Shown piece after piece: positions 42,780 through 53,285 of a stretch of DNA of 64,000 bases. Source of the DNA: Aliagarivorans marinus DSM 23064 (GTDB lineage: Bacteria; Pseudomonadota; Gammaproteobacteria; Enterobacterales; Celerinatantimonadaceae); contig NZ_AUBY01000009.1 of assembly GCF_000429485.1 (NCBI RefSeq), forward strand, positions 186,001 to 250,000, written 5' to 3'. Each line of letters begins with the position of its first letter. Within the stretch, counting starts at the first letter, position 1. The position numbers were made by a program, and so were the translations under genes. The notes below the pieces were generated by a model, which searched no databases, had not been told where the DNA came from, and was given only the letters and a program-made list of their open reading frames with translations.

Positions 42780-43706
42780 ATGTCTGAGCAACTTTTTTAT
42801 TTTCTACAGCAGCTAACTAATGGCCTGACCATTGGTAGCACCTACGCCTTGATCGCGATTGGCTATACCATGGTCTACGGGATTATCGGCATGATTAACT
42901 TCGCCCACGGCGAGGTCTACATGATTGGCTCCTACGTCTCGTTTATCGTATTGGCCGGTCTGGCGATGCTGGGGATTGACGCCTTACCGGTGCTAATCGC
43001 AGGCGCCTTTATTATTAGTATGATTGTCACCAGCGTGTATGGCTGGAGCATCGAAAAGATCGCCTACCGCCCGGTGCGTGGCGGTAACCGTCTGATTGCC
43101 CTTATCTCGGCAATCGGTATGTCGATCTTTCTACAGAATTTAGTGCGCTTGGCACAGGGCAGTCGTGATATTGCCATGCCGCGCATGATTAAAGGTGGCT
43201 GGACCTTCGGCTCGGAAGCCGGTTTCCAGTGGAGCATCTCCTATATGCAGCTGGTGATCTTCGTGGTCACCTTCGCGGCGATGACCGCGCTGACCCTGTT
43301 TATCTCCCGCTCTCGGATGGGCCGCGCTTGTCGCGCCTGTAGCGAAGATATCTCGATGGCCAACCTGCTGGGCATCGACACCAACCGGGTGATCTCACTG
43401 ACCTTCATCATCGGTGCCGCGCTGGCTGCAGTGGCCGGTGTACTACTGGGCATGTACTACGGCGTGATTAATCCTTACATCGGCTTTATGGCTGGCCTGA
43501 AGGCCTTTACCGCAGCGGTATTGGGCGGGATTGGCTCAATCCCCGGGGCCGTGCTTGGTGGCTTGCTGCTGGGTATCACCGAGGCGATTACCGCGGGTTA
43601 TTTCAGTACCGAATATAAGGATGTGGTCTCCTTCGGCTTACTCTGTTTTGTTTTGTTGTTTATGCCGACTGGCATACTCGGTAAGCCTGAGGTGGAAAAA
43701 GTATGA
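42780..43706 (+). CDS. livH: branched-chain amino acid ABC transporter permease LivH
   Basis: 308 residues, about eight membrane helices. [38 protein letters not shown] at the start and the EAA-like loop [14 protein letters not shown] (~190) that docks on the ATPases are typical. Overlaps livM by 4 bases. Confidence 0.96.
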   Translation: MSEQLFYFLQQLTNGLTIGSTYALIAIGYTMVYGIIGMINFAHGEVYMIGSYVSFIVLAGLAMLGIDALPVLIAGAFIISMIVTSVYGWSIEKIAYRPVRGGNRLIALISAIGMSIFLQNLVRLAQGSRDIAMPRMIKGGWTFGSEAGFQWSISYMQLVIFVVTFAAMTALTLFISRSRMGRACRACSEDISMANLLGIDTNRVISLTFIIGAALAAVAGVLLGMYYGVINPYIGFMAGLKAFTAAVLGGIGSIPGAVLGGLLLGITEAITAGYFSTEYKDVVSFGLLCFVLLFMPTGILGKPEVEKV

Positions 43707-44962
43707 GTAAGCAAGTAATTGTTAATGCGCTGATTTCTGCCGTTACCTTCCTGGTGCTGGCAGGTTGGCTGTTGGGCATCTCGATGCAGGCCGAACCGGG
43801 TGGTGTGCAGCTGGTGTTTGCCGAGCCATCGCACCTGCACTGGCTATGGGGCGGTATGGCGGCAGTATTCTTTGGGCAGTTGTTTTTTCCGAGTCAGGTA
43901 GACAAGCTAAGGCATGTTGCTCAGGCCAAGAAGCAACGCTTCAAACTGCCGGCTATGGATCGAAAAGGCAGTAATCTAGTCGCCTGCTTTGTGTTGGCTG
44001 GTGCGATTATCTGGCCGTTTATGGTGAGCCGTGGCTCGGTGGACTTGGCGACCTTGACCTTGATCTACGTGATGCTCGGCTTGGGCCTGAATGTGGTGGT
44101 GGGCCTCGCCGGTCTGCTGGATTTGGGCTACGTGGGCTTCTACGCGGTTGGTGCCTATAGCTATGCGCTACTGGCCGCTGAAGGGTGGGGCTTTTGGACC
44201 TGTCTGCCTATCGCTGGTGCGATGGCGGCGCTGTTTGGCTTCCTGCTGGGCTTCCCGGTATTGCGGCTGCGGGGCGACTATCTGGCGATTGTGACCCTCG
44301 GCTTCGGTGAGATTATTCGCCTATTGCTGAACAACCTTACCGAGCTCACCGGTGGTCCGAACGGGATCAGTGGTATCGCTAAACCCACCCTGTTTGGCCT
44401 GGAGTTTAACCGCAAGCTCAAAGATGGCGGATTCGATACCTTCCATAACTTCTTTGATATCTCCTACAACTCCCAGTACAAGGTGATCTTCCTGTACTTG
44501 ATGGCGCTGCTGTTGGTGGTGCTGACGATTATCGTGATCAACCGCCTGCTACGTATGCCGATTGGCCGCGCTTGGGAAGCCTTGCGTGAAGATGAGATTG
44601 CCTGTCGCTCCTTGGGCCTCAGCCCCACCGTGGTGAAACTGAGTGCCTTTACCATTGGCGCAGCCTTCGCTGGTTTTGCCGGTAGCTTCTTTGCGGCGCG
44701 TCAGGGCTTTATTAGCCCAGAGTCGTTCACCTTTATCGAGTCGGCGATCATTCTGGCAATCGTGGTGCTTGGCGGTATGGGCTCGCAGATCGGGGTGATT
44801 CTCGCCGCGATTATGATGACGGTACTGCCGGAGCTGGCGCGAGAGTTTAACGAGTACCGGATGCTGATGTTCGGTTTGATGATGGTGTTTATGATGATTT
44901 GGCGCCCACAGGGCTTGTTGCCAATGAGCCGTCCCCACATGCAGCTAAAGCAGGAGGCCTAA
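43703..44962 (+). CDS. livM: branched-chain amino acid ABC transporter permease LivM
   Basis: 419 residues. A longer N-terminal region with two helices, then the core permease: [28 protein letters not shown] and the docking loop [14 protein letters not shown]. LivM pairs with LivH to form the channel. Confidence 0.96.
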   Translation: MSKQVIVNALISAVTFLVLAGWLLGISMQAEPGGVQLVFAEPSHLHWLWGGMAAVFFGQLFFPSQVDKLRHVAQAKKQRFKLPAMDRKGSNLVACFVLAGAIIWPFMVSRGSVDLATLTLIYVMLGLGLNVVVGLAGLLDLGYVGFYAVGAYSYALLAAEGWGFWTCLPIAGAMAALFGFLLGFPVLRLRGDYLAIVTLGFGEIIRLLLNNLTELTGGPNGISGIAKPTLFGLEFNRKLKDGGFDTFHNFFDISYNSQYKVIFLYLMALLLVVLTIIVINRLLRMPIGRAWEALREDEIACRSLGLSPTVVKLSAFTIGAAFAGFAGSFFAARQGFISPESFTFIESAIILAIVVLGGMGSQIGVILAAIMMTVLPELAREFNEYRMLMFGLMMVFMMIWRPQGLLPMSRPHMQLKQEA

Positions 44963-44963
44963 G

Positions 44964-45728
44964 ATGAGTCTATTACTCGATGTAACCGGCCTAACCATGC
45001 GCTTTGGTGGCCTGTTGGCAGTGGACAAAGTGGCCTTGCGCCTGCACGAGAAAGAAGTGGTATCGGTGATTGGCCCCAATGGTGCCGGTAAAACCACGGT
45101 GTTTAACTGCCTGACTGGCTTCTACCAACCGACCTCTGGGCAGATCGTCTATCGCGGTGAGCATTTAGAGGGCATGAAGGGCCATTTGATTGCCCGTAAA
45201 GGCATTGTGCGCACCTTCCAGCATGTTCGTCTGTTCAAGGACATGACGGTGGTTGAGAACCTGCTGGTGGCGCAGCATCGCCATCTGGACACCAACTTCT
45301 TCTCCGGCCTGCTTAACACCAAGCGTTTTCGCAAGAGCGAGCGCAGCGCACTGGAGTTCGCCAAGTACTGGCTCGATAAGGTAGGGCTGACCGAGTTTGC
45401 CAATCGCAAGGCCGGCAATCTGGCTTACGGCCAGCAGCGCCGCTTGGAGATTGCTCGCTGTATGGTGACCCGCCCAGAAATCTTGATGTTGGACGAGCCG
45501 GCTGCCGGACTAAACCCGCGGGAAACCGAAGACCTGGATCGGCTGATCCTCGAGCTGCGCGATCAAGAAGATGTCTCCATCCTGTTGATTGAGCATGATA
45601 TGAAGCTGGTAATGGGCATCTCCGATCGCATCTATGTGGTCAACCAAGGTTGCCCGCTGGCCGACGGTACGCCGGAGCAGGTGCGCAACAACCCTGAGGT
45701 GATCAAAGCCTATCTGGGCGAGTTCTAG
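44964..45728 (+). CDS. livG: branched-chain amino acid ABC transporter ATPase LivG
   Basis: 254 residues. Walker A GPNGAGKTT (~37-45), signature LAYGQQRRLEIAR, Walker B ILMLDEPAAGLNP, and the H-loop in LLIEHDMKLVMG. One base after the livM stop. Confidence 0.97.
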   Translation: MSLLLDVTGLTMRFGGLLAVDKVALRLHEKEVVSVIGPNGAGKTTVFNCLTGFYQPTSGQIVYRGEHLEGMKGHLIARKGIVRTFQHVRLFKDMTVVENLLVAQHRHLDTNFFSGLLNTKRFRKSERSALEFAKYWLDKVGLTEFANRKAGNLAYGQQRRLEIARCMVTRPEILMLDEPAAGLNPRETEDLDRLILELRDQEDVSILLIEHDMKLVMGISDRIYVVNQGCPLADGTPEQVRNNPEVIKAYLGEF

Positions 45729-45737
45729 GAGAGGACG

Positions 45738-46439
45738 ATGTTAGAGTTTAAGAATGTGTCCACTCACTATGGACAGATCCAAGCCCTGCACGATGTGAAT
45801 ATGTCGGTATCAAAGGGTGAGATTGTGAGCCTTATCGGTGCCAACGGCGCTGGCAAAACCACCTTGCTGATGACCCTGTGTGGCGACCCGAAAGCCTCCA
45901 GTGGTGAGGTGTTGTTTGAAGGTAAGAACATTACCCGCGAAAGCACCCACCAGATCATGCGTGGCGATATTGCTATCGTGCCGGAAGGCCGTCGCATCTT
46001 TTCGCGCTTAACCGTGGAGGAGAACCTGCATATGGGCGGCTTTTTTGCCACCAAAAAGCAGGTGGAGGAGCGCATCGAAGAGGTGTATCAGCTGTTCCCT
46101 CGCCTCAAAGAGCGAATCAGCCAGCGCGCCGGCACCATGTCTGGTGGTGAGCAGCAGATGTTGGCGATTGGCCGCGCACTGATGAGCAACCCACGCTTGC
46201 TGCTGTTGGATGAGCCATCGCTAGGGCTAGCGCCAATCATTATTCAGCAGATCTTCGATATTATCGAGAGCCTGCGCGAGCGTGGCATGACCATCTTCTT
46301 GGTGGAGCAGAACGCTAACCAGGCACTACGCCTGGCCGACCGTGGCTATGTGTTGGAGAATGGCCGGATTGTGCTGGAAGACAGCGGCGACAATCTGCTG
46401 GTCAACGAAGAGGTGCGTAAGGCCTACCTCGGCGCGTAA
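45738..46439 (+). CDS. livF: branched-chain amino acid ABC transporter ATPase LivF
   Basis: 233 residues. Walker [12 protein letters not shown], signature [14 protein letters not shown], Walker [15 protein letters not shown]-loop region [11 protein letters not shown] (His replaced by Gln, as usual for LivF). AGGAG precedes the ATG. Last gene of the operon, followed by a terminator. Confidence 0.97.
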   Translation: MLEFKNVSTHYGQIQALHDVNMSVSKGEIVSLIGANGAGKTTLLMTLCGDPKASSGEVLFEGKNITRESTHQIMRGDIAIVPEGRRIFSRLTVEENLHMGGFFATKKQVEERIEEVYQLFPRLKERISQRAGTMSGGEQQMLAIGRALMSNPRLLLLDEPSLGLAPIIIQQIFDIIESLRERGMTIFLVEQNANQALRLADRGYVLENGRIVLEDSGDNLLVNEEVRKAYLGA

Positions 46440-46464
46440 TCCGTCCCCGGATTCTCACCCTGAC

Positions 46465-46488
46465 AAAGCAAGCTTCGGCTTGCTTTTT
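46465..46488 (+). terminator. terminator of the liv operon
   Basis: Stem AAAGCAAGC (46465-46473) with GCTTGCTTT (46478-46486), UUCG tetraloop, then TTTGTTT. Confidence 0.92.
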
Positions 46489-46534
46489 GTTTAGCCCTAC
46501 CGTTACATTGGGCGAAAATCCTGTTGGAGCTAAC

Positions 46535-46855
46535 ATGCAAGAGATTGCTCAGATCGCGCCGCTTGAGGCGCTTAAAATGATGGAAGAACGCGGTGCTTGG
46601 TTGGTAGATATTCGCGACCCGCAGTCCTTTGCTCAAGCCCACCCTCGGGGAGCCTTTCACCTTAGTGATGGCAGCTTGGTCGCGCTAATGCAGCAAACCG
46701 AGTTCGAAACGCCACTGATCGTGATGTGCTATCACGGCATATCCAGTGTTGGGGCCGCTCAATACCTGCATCATCAGGGCTATGAAGAGGTGTATAACCT
46801 GCAAGGTGGCTTCGAGGAGTGGCGTAAAGTGGCAGAGGTGGAGCAGGGCGAGTGA
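46535..46855 (+). CDS. glpE: thiosulfate sulfurtransferase GlpE (rhodanese)
   Basis: 106 residues from the ATG at 46535 (GGAG 7 bases upstream). Single rhodanese domain with catalytic C65 in MCYHGISS, the same residue number as in E. coli GlpE, and WLVDIRDP at the N-terminus. It transfers sulfane sulfur to cyanide or thioredoxin in vitro. GTGA overlap with glpG. Confidence 0.95.
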   Translation: MQEIAQIAPLEALKMMEERGAWLVDIRDPQSFAQAHPRGAFHLSDGSLVALMQQTEFETPLIVMCYHGISSVGAAQYLHHQGYEEVYNLQGGFEEWRKVAEVEQGE

Positions 46856-47697
46856 AGCAGTTAGTAGTACTGGGCAATGCCCGCATGGCCCAGGCCTTTA
46901 TTGATTATCTGGCGACCATCCATATCGAATGTAAGTTAGCGCCTGCCGGTGACGGTGTGGCCATCTGGCTGGTCAACGACGAGCAATACCAGCAGGCAGA
47001 TGCTGAGTTGCAGCAGTTTATGCAAAACCCCAACGATCAACGCTATCACGCGGCCTCCTGGCAGACTGGCGATCATAGTAAGATCCGCTTCCGCTACGGT
47101 GGTCAGAATAGTTTTGTCAGCAATATCGTGGCCCACGCCGGCCCGGTCACGCTGAGCGTGCTGGTGGCGGCTGTGGCGATTTACGTGTTGATGAACATTG
47201 GCTTTCAAAACCTGCTGTTCAACAACCTGCGAATTACCGACACACTGGAGCAGCTATTGTCGCTCGAGTTTTGGCGCGCCATCACCCCGATTTTGCTGCA
47301 CTTCTCGATAGTCCACATCGCCTTTAACTGCTTGTGGTGGTGGCAACTGGGCGGCGAGATTGAGCAACGCTTAGGCAGCCAGAAGCTGCTGCTAGTTACT
47401 TTGGTGGCGGCGGTGATCCCCAATGTCGCGCAATTACTTGCGGCTGGGCCTATGTTCGGTGGTTTGTCTGGGGTGGTTTATGCGCTGCTGGGATATATCT
47501 GGTTTACCGGGTGGCTGAATCCACGTGTGGGCTTGTCGGTGAGCCCGTCGATTGTCGGCTTTATGCTGCTGTGGCTGGTGTTTGGCTTTATGAATGTGAT
47601 CGGCCCGCCGATGGCCAACCTGGCTCACCTGTTTGGCTTGCTGGTTGGTTGTGGGCAGGCACTAATCGATAAGGCTACTGATAAAGGTACTTCGTAA
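46852..47697 (+). CDS. glpG: rhomboid intramembrane protease GlpG
   Basis: 281 residues from a GTG at 46852 that overlaps the glpE stop. Cytoplasmic N-terminal domain (~1-90), then six membrane helices with the catalytic dyad S206 (GGLSGVVY) and H259 (NLAHLFG) and the oxyanion residue N159, each shifted by five from E. coli GlpG. The catalytic site is intact. Confidence 0.95.
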   Translation: MKQLVVLGNARMAQAFIDYLATIHIECKLAPAGDGVAIWLVNDEQYQQADAELQQFMQNPNDQRYHAASWQTGDHSKIRFRYGGQNSFVSNIVAHAGPVTLSVLVAAVAIYVLMNIGFQNLLFNNLRITDTLEQLLSLEFWRAITPILLHFSIVHIAFNCLWWWQLGGEIEQRLGSQKLLLVTLVAAVIPNVAQLLAAGPMFGGLSGVVYALLGYIWFTGWLNPRVGLSVSPSIVGFMLLWLVFGFMNVIGPPMANLAHLFGLLVGCGQALIDKATDKGTS

Positions 47698-48079
47698 ACA
47701 GTAGGTTATTGACCATCTTACGGCCTGTCTCTTGAACCAGCAGGTCGTTGACTACTTCCAGGCAGCGACGGCGGATCTCTTCGCGTCCATCCAGTGAGCG
47801 AATGTCGTCGTAGTCTTGCTTGCCGAGTATCTCGATAATGGCATCACGGATCAGCGGGGAGTGGTGCTCGATATGGGTCAGGTTCGACTCGTTGTCTACC
47901 ATCACTTCCACCGTAACTCGAACATAGCCCAGTTTGCGTCCTTTATTGATGTAGTTGGTGATAATGTCTGGCTCGAAGGCAAAGTAGGCGTAACCTCCGG
48001 CTGGAGCGGCGGGTTCTGCCTGCGCGCCAAGCGCCACAAGCAATGCCAGACTGGCCAGAAGGTTGGAAAGTAACTTCAT
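47675..48079 (-). CDS. FliL-family protein with signal peptide
   Basis: 134 residues from the ATG at 48079 (AGGGAT upstream); the frame extends further up but without a ribosome site. MKLLSNLLASLALLVALGAQA is a signal peptide. The rest matches FliL-type flagellar basal-body-associated proteins: YFAFEPDIITNYI, LGYVRVTVEVMVDN, LIRDAIIEILGKQDYDDIRSLDGREEIRRRCLEVVNDLL. FliL sits near the stator; this copy is outside any flagellar operon and is a paralogue of unknown role. Its 3' end overlaps glpG by 23 bases in the opposite orientation. Confidence 0.85.
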   Translation of the reverse strand: MKLLSNLLASLALLVALGAQAEPAAPAGGYAYFAFEPDIITNYINKGRKLGYVRVTVEVMVDNESNLTHIEHHSPLIRDAIIEILGKQDYDDIRSLDGREEIRRRCLEVVNDLLVQETGRKMVNNLLFTKYLYQ

Positions 48080-48231
48080 CACGCTGATCCCTTTGAAATT
48101 TGCAACTATTGTTGATGTTAAACTTATTCCGGTCAAGGCTTGGCGCGGCGTAACGCGTTTCGCATCTTGTTTGCTTGCCGGTTTACTTCTGCGTTTTAGA
48201 TCCGAGATAATGCCTGAAGGATTAGTCACGG

Positions 48232-48792
48232 ATGTTATATGTGAAAAGGCGTTTTATTCCACAACAGGGACTTTGGTATGCAGCAGGATCGGCGTTGGAG
48301 CTCCCTTCTACAATTCAGCCCTGGCTACTTGATATCGGCTCGCTGACTGCTCGCCTTAAGCAATGCTGTGATAATTTTCAGGTCGAGATCCTCAATCAGG
48401 ATTATGCCGAGATTAGCGCGGATGAACAGCAAGCGCTAGGTGTGGATGGCCCGTACTGGGTTCGTGAGGTCTTGCTCAAAGGCAATCAACAGCCTTGGGT
48501 GTATGCGCGCAGTATCGTTCCCCAAACTAGCCTGGATGGCGAGGCCGCCCAGATCCTCGAGCTCAACTCGCAACCCTTAGGTGAGCTGTTGTTCTCCCAC
48601 CCAGATAGTGAACGCCAAGAGCTGGAGCTAGCCTTGTTACCGCCGCACTCGTTGCCCGATTCTCTGCAGGTTCAGCAGCGGGTATGGGCGCGCCGTTCCC
48701 GTTTCTTGTTGGCCAGTTGCCCGCTATTGGTATCAGAAGTGTTTTTGCCCGATTGCCCAGTGTTTCCGGAGGCGCAGCATGCTGAGTGTTAG
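48232..48792 (+). CDS. ubiC: chorismate pyruvate-lyase UbiC
   Basis: 186 residues. It makes 4-hydroxybenzoate from chorismate for ubiquinone synthesis. [23 protein letters not shown] holds the conserved Arg of the active site, and the LGELLFSHP and WARRSRFLL segments are the family marks. GTG at 48241 is an alternative start. Overlaps ubiA by 14 bases. Confidence 0.93.
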   Translation: MLYVKRRFIPQQGLWYAAGSALELPSTIQPWLLDIGSLTARLKQCCDNFQVEILNQDYAEISADEQQALGVDGPYWVREVLLKGNQQPWVYARSIVPQTSLDGEAAQILELNSQPLGELLFSHPDSERQELELALLPPHSLPDSLQVQQRVWARRSRFLLASCPLLVSEVFLPDCPVFPEAQHAEC

Positions 48793-49657
48793 CGGTCGTA
48801 TTCAACCCTATTGGCAGCTAATGCGGGCCGACAAACCGATTGGCACCTTGTTGTTGCTGTGGCCGACCTTATGGGCCCTATGGCTGGCAGCCGCCGGTGA
48901 GCCTCCACTGCAGGCCTTGGTGATCTTCTCGCTGGGGGTGTTTGTGATGCGCTCGGCCGGTTGTGTGATTAACGATTACGCCGACCGCAATATCGACGGC
49001 AAGGTAAAACGCACCAAGGCTCGGCCGCTGGCCTCGGGACAGGTGAGTGAGAAGGGCGCGTTAGCGCTGTTCGCCGTGCTGGTGGTGATCGCCTTTGTAT
49101 TGGTGTTAAACCTTAACCTGTTAACCATACAACTGTCGGTGATGGCGCTGGTGCTGGCGGCGCTGTATCCGTTTATGAAGCGGGTGACTCAGCTGCCGCA
49201 GCTGTTTTTGGGCCTGGCCTTTAGCTGGGGGATCCCAATGGCCTTCACCGCGGTTCAAGAGCAGATCCCGGCCTACGCTTGGTGGTTGATGCTGGCGAAT
49301 ATCTGCTGGGTGGTGGCCTATGACACCATGTATGCGATGGTCGATCGCGACGACGACCTGAAGATTGGCGTGAAGTCCACGGCGATCCTGTTTGGTCGCT
49401 TCGATAAGTTGGCGGTGGGCGTATTGCAGGCCATGAGCCTGGTGTGTCTGGCTGTCGTTGCCCATCTAAGCGAGCTGGGGATGGCCTTTCATGTTGCTTG
49501 GTTGGCGGCGGCGGTGTTGTTTGTCTACCAACAGGCGCTGATCCGCTTTCGCGAACGCGATGCCTGCTTTAAGGCTTTTTTGAACAATAACTATGTGGGG
49601 CTGGCTATCTTTGTTGGAGTTGCCAGCCACTATTTGTGGCTGGCGATAAGCGCTTAA
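48779..49657 (+). CDS. ubiA: 4-hydroxybenzoate octaprenyltransferase UbiA
   Basis: 292 residues with about nine membrane helices. Two Asp-rich motifs bind the prenyl diphosphate with Mg: NDYADRNID (65-73) and [12 protein letters not shown] (~182-193). It attaches the isoprenoid tail to the ring made by UbiC. ubiCA is translationally coupled and convergent with plsB, 5 bases apart. Confidence 0.97.
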   Translation: MLSVSGRIQPYWQLMRADKPIGTLLLLWPTLWALWLAAAGEPPLQALVIFSLGVFVMRSAGCVINDYADRNIDGKVKRTKARPLASGQVSEKGALALFAVLVVIAFVLVLNLNLLTIQLSVMALVLAALYPFMKRVTQLPQLFLGLAFSWGIPMAFTAVQEQIPAYAWWLMLANICWVVAYDTMYAMVDRDDDLKIGVKSTAILFGRFDKLAVGVLQAMSLVCLAVVAHLSELGMAFHVAWLAAAVLFVYQQALIRFRERDACFKAFLNNNYVGLAIFVGVASHYLWLAISA

Positions 49658-49662
49658 GTTAC

Positions 49663-52092
49663 TTAGGGGTTTAACAACTCGTTGATCGAGTCATAAACCC
49701 CGGCTGCCAATAGTGGCGCTAGCTGGTCGTAGAGGGCTTGCGCACTCTCTGGTCGGTTATCCAGATAGCCCTGCTCTTTGAGTAAGCTAATCAGCTTGCT
49801 GAATACTTTCTTATCGTAGTACTCCGGTGCGTTCACCTTGTGCAGCTGGGACAGGCTCTGGCAGCAGGCCGCGGTCTGCTTCTCCAGCTCGCTGCGTTCC
49901 AGCTCTGGCTGGTGGACCGCTAAGGCTGCCACGACGGCGTAACGGTGCAGGCTTTCTTGTGCCAGCGAGGCCAGCAGCGCAACGCGGCCACGGCGGTGTT
50001 GCGCTAGCTGATAGCCTTGCTCAGTCGCTTCCAGCAGCTTCATCTTGGTGAACTGTTCCAGATAACGCTCCACCAAATCCGGTATGTCTTCGGCTTGGTA
50101 GTGCATATACAGTTCACCTTGCAGTAGCGGATAGAGCTGGGCGACCAACTCTACCACCGCCTGCTTGCTCAAGCTGCGCTGGCGCAGCATCGCAGTGGCG
50201 ATTAGGGCAGGGATAATCAGCAAGTGGATTACGTTGTTGCGATAGAAGCTCTGCAGTACCTGCTCTTTCTCATTGAGTGAGATGATGCTGCCAAGGGATG
50301 CTTCTTCAACCTCAAACTTACCTAGCGATAGCGCATGTTCGAGCAGTTCTCCCGCTTCTTCTTCAGGCAGCGAACTGTGTTCGCTGTAAGGCATTGCACG
50401 TAGCAGGTCGAGATAGAGCTGCATCTGCTTGGTGAGCTGTTGGCGTGGCAGGTTGTAGTTCTCGGACACAGTCAGCACCGATGCGGCCAAACACAGGCCA
50501 TTCACGGCTGCAGCGCTGTTGATGTTGACCATCAGCTGGTCGGCAATCTGATTGACCGAAGGCACCAGCCAGGCAGGGCGTTCCTCACCACTATTGATGC
50601 TGTCACGCCACTCAGGGGCCAGTTGGTTGAGCATCTGGTTGACGTTAATCGGCTCACCGAAGTTGACGTAGCCATTACCGAAGTTGCGCAATTTACGCAA
50701 AATGGTGAACAAGGAGAAGATCGACTCTTTCTCCTTCTTCTTGCCTTTGAGCTCTTTGTAATAGGTGCTCACTTCCATCACGTGCTCATAACCAAAGTAG
50801 ATCGGTACGATGGTCACCGGGCGGTCCAGACCGCGCAGCATGGCTTGCACTGTCATTGCCAGCATGCCGGTTTTTGGTGGCAGCAAGCGGCCAGTGCGTG
50901 AGCGGCCACCCTCGGTGAAGTACTCCACCGAGTAGCCACGGGCAAACAGGTGGTTGAGGTATTCGCGGAACACGATCGAATAGAGCTTGTTGCCTTTGAA
51001 GCTACGGCGGATAAAGAACGCCCCACCACGGCGGAAGATCGGGCCGGCAGGCCAGAAGTTCAGGTTAATCCCTGCTGCAATATGCGGCGGCATCATCCCT
51101 TGGTGATACAGCACATAAGACAGCAACAGGTAGTCCATGTGGCTGCGATGACAGGGGGCAAACACGATCTCATGGCCCTCTTGGGCCAGCTTGCGCACCG
51201 CTTCGGCATTGTTTACCGAGATGCCCGAGTAGATCTTATTCCACACAAAGCTCAGCACACCATCGCCGGCACGTAGCATCTGGTAGGAGAAGTCGGTGGC
51301 AATCTCGTCGAGGTAGCGCTGGGCCTTTTGCTGGGCCAGATTGAGCTCAATGTTGCTAGCGGCGGCTTCGTCGCGGATTGCTTGGCGAATCACTGGCGAG
51401 GCTAACAGCTGCTCGAACAGGTGACGACGGTTAGGCAGTTTCGGGCCGGTGGCGATGTGCTGCATACGCGAGAAGTGAATGCGCGCGACCCGGGCGAGCT
51501 TGTGCCCGGCGCGCTGGTCGGCGCCTTGGCGCTGGGCCATTTCTCGCATCGAAACTGGCTGGCTGAAACGCACTAAGTTCTCGCGCCCTTTAAACAGGAT
51601 CTGCAGAATCTTGCGCAACTTGCCCGGCGGCTTGGGATACTTACCGGTCACGATATCGTCGAGCTTTTCACGACCCGGGTAGCGATCCCAGAACAGTTTT
51701 ACCGGCAGCAATTGGGCGTCGTGGCTATCGTCTTGCTGGTGGACCTCCAGCGCGCTGGTGAAATCGCGCACGGTCTCCGGCAGGGTCTCGCCAAGGTTGT
51801 CCATCAGGTAGTGAACCCGTTTGTAGGACTTACCGGCGAAGATCTGTGGCTCGAGCGGGTCGGGCATGCCTAAGCTCTTACAGGCAATCTGCAGAGTCAG
51901 TAAGTCGGAAACCGATGCGTGTGGGATCACGTAGATAATCGGCTGCTCTAAGTCGAGCTGGAATTCTTCAATCGGGTTTTGCGGAACTACTTTACCGCGG
52001 GTCAACCAGCGAATCATTGTTCTGAGGATAAACAGAACAGCAGCGGGCAGTCGTGACATGAGGATCTTCAATGGTGTATTCAGTTGCCGCAA
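49663..52092 (-). CDS. plsB: glycerol-3-phosphate acyltransferase PlsB
   Basis: 809 residues. A peripheral inner-membrane enzyme that starts phospholipid synthesis. The acyltransferase HX4D motif is H315-RSHM-D320 (PCHRSHMDYLL), followed by GGAFFIRRSF, the glycerol-3-phosphate site EGGRSRTGR (394-402) and VPIYFGYE. Length is normal. The start near 52092 lies ~180 bp from divergent lexA. Confidence 0.97.
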   Translation of the reverse strand: MRQLNTPLKILMSRLPAAVLFILRTMIRWLTRGKVVPQNPIEEFQLDLEQPIIYVIPHASVSDLLTLQIACKSLGMPDPLEPQIFAGKSYKRVHYLMDNLGETLPETVRDFTSALEVHQQDDSHDAQLLPVKLFWDRYPGREKLDDIVTGKYPKPPGKLRKILQILFKGRENLVRFSQPVSMREMAQRQGADQRAGHKLARVARIHFSRMQHIATGPKLPNRRHLFEQLLASPVIRQAIRDEAAASNIELNLAQQKAQRYLDEIATDFSYQMLRAGDGVLSFVWNKIYSGISVNNAEAVRKLAQEGHEIVFAPCHRSHMDYLLLSYVLYHQGMMPPHIAAGINLNFWPAGPIFRRGGAFFIRRSFKGNKLYSIVFREYLNHLFARGYSVEYFTEGGRSRTGRLLPPKTGMLAMTVQAMLRGLDRPVTIVPIYFGYEHVMEVSTYYKELKGKKKEKESIFSLFTILRKLRNFGNGYVNFGEPINVNQMLNQLAPEWRDSINSGEERPAWLVPSVNQIADQLMVNINSAAAVNGLCLAASVLTVSENYNLPRQQLTKQMQLYLDLLRAMPYSEHSSLPEEEAGELLEHALSLGKFEVEEASLGSIISLNEKEQVLQSFYRNNVIHLLIIPALIATAMLRQRSLSKQAVVELVAQLYPLLQGELYMHYQAEDIPDLVERYLEQFTKMKLLEATEQGYQLAQHRRGRVALLASLAQESLHRYAVVAALAVHQPELERSELEKQTAACCQSLSQLHKVNAPEYYDKKVFSKLISLLKEQGYLDNRPESAQALYDQLAPLLAAGVYDSINELLNP

Positions 52093-52231
52093 TGTTAGCA
52101 GAAATCTGCCAGTGCTTCTTTGCCTGGATCATGAATGCTGTATGAATCGTCACCGGAATTGGACGATTCGCAAAGATCCCAAAAGGTGTTGATTAAGTTG
52201 CACAAAAACTAAGCTTGCCTCGCTGGAAATA

Positions 52232-52247
52232 CTGGATATACTAACAG
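52232..52247 (+). promoter_or_regulatory. LexA (SOS) box 1
   Basis: CTGGATATACTAACAG has the CTG-N10-CAG frame and AT-rich core, 28 bases before the lexA start. Confidence 0.85.
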
Positions 52248-52251
52248 TGTG

Positions 52252-52267
52252 CTGTATAAACTTACAG
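52252..52267 (+). promoter_or_regulatory. LexA (SOS) box 2
   Basis: CTGTATAAACTTACAG matches the consensus closely, 20 bp (about two helical turns) from box 1 and directly before the lexA ribosome site. Two boxes are also the E. coli arrangement for lexA autoregulation. Confidence 0.92.
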
Positions 52268-52274
52268 GTGAGCA

Positions 52275-52904
52275 ATGAAGCCCTTAACCCCCCGACAAAC
52301 CGAAGTCTACGAACTGATCAAACGCCATCTTAACGATACTGGCATGCCGCCGACCCGCGCCGAGATCGCCAGAGAGTTGGGCTTTCGTTCCGCCAACTCA
52401 GCCGAAGAACATCTACGCGCCTTGGCCAAGAAAGGGGTGATCGAGATGATTCCCGGTGCATCCCGTGGGCTGCGCCTGGTGGACGACGAGCCTGAAGCGG
52501 CTATCTCTGAGCAGTTAGGGCTGCCCTTAGTCGGACAAGTCGCAGCCGGTGAACCGATCTTGGCCCAGCAGCACGTGGAGTCTCACTACCAAGTCGATCC
52601 TAGCCTGTTCCACCCCTCGGCCGATTTTTTGCTGCGGGTGCAAGGTATGAGCATGAAGAACATCGGCATCATGGATGGCGACCTGCTGGCAGTGCACAAA
52701 ACCCAGACCGCACTGAACGGTCAGGTGGTGGTTGCGCGACTGGATGACGATGTGACGGTGAAGCGCTTTGAGCGCAAAGGCAACAAGGTGATGCTGCATC
52801 CTGAGAATGAAGACCTTTCAACCATCCACGTCGATTTGGAATACCAAGCGCTGGAGATCGAAGGCTTGGCTGTTGGTGTGATTCGTAACAGCGACTGGAT
52901 GTAA
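52275..52904 (+). CDS. lexA: SOS repressor LexA
   Basis: 209 residues. Winged-helix DNA-binding domain (residues 1-69, [20 protein letters not shown] as recognition region), cleavage site A91-G92, catalytic dyad S126 (GMSM) and K163 (TVKRF). RecA filaments trigger self-cleavage after DNA damage. No dinF directly follows, unlike E. coli; a terminator does. Confidence 0.98.
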   Translation: MKPLTPRQTEVYELIKRHLNDTGMPPTRAEIARELGFRSANSAEEHLRALAKKGVIEMIPGASRGLRLVDDEPEAAISEQLGLPLVGQVAAGEPILAQQHVESHYQVDPSLFHPSADFLLRVQGMSMKNIGIMDGDLLAVHKTQTALNGQVVVARLDDDVTVKRFERKGNKVMLHPENEDLSTIHVDLEYQALEIEGLAVGVIRNSDWM

Positions 52905-52944
52905 GGTCTATCATCGCTGGGTCTAGTTAAGACTCTTCTTCTAC

Positions 52945-52970
52945 AAAAGGGCCCGCAGCGGCCCTTTTTG
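52945..52970 (+). terminator. terminator after lexA
   Basis: Stem AAAGGGCC (52946-52953) with GGCCCTTT (52960-52967), loop CGCAGC, then TT. Confidence 0.88.
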
Positions 52971-53285
52971 TTTGTCAAAATACGCCTTTTCTCTCTAATC
53001 CCGCTTTTTTCTCTGATATACGCGTTTTGCTGGTCACTTCACCTTTACTCCGACCAGATCAAAAATAATTAACAATAGATTTACAATTGCTTAGCCTTGT
53101 GGCTACTTTAATAAAGTAAAGTGTTTGCTTTTTGTTCAATGAGAAGAAAAGGCAGCATTCTGAGCACCTAAATAGCAACACTCTCCCTTCAATGCAGCAC
53201 GTTACACCAGAACCCAAGGTGGAAGGGCGTTTTAAGCAGGTTTGGCTCATTTAAAGGAAGTCGTAGCATTGCACAGGAGCGCAAC
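52971..53285 (+). promoter_or_regulatory. intergenic region upstream of the cox operon
   Basis: 315 bases past the lexA terminator without a gene. It holds a perfect 7-1-7 palindrome TACTTTA-A-TAAAGTA (53104-53118), two imperfect pyrimidine-rich direct repeats (near 52982-53025, CGCCTTTTCTCTCTAATC and CGCTTTTTTCTCTGATAT) and several possible -35/-10 pairs of which none is decisive. The coxB GTG has AGGAG 7 bases upstream. Confidence 0.5.
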
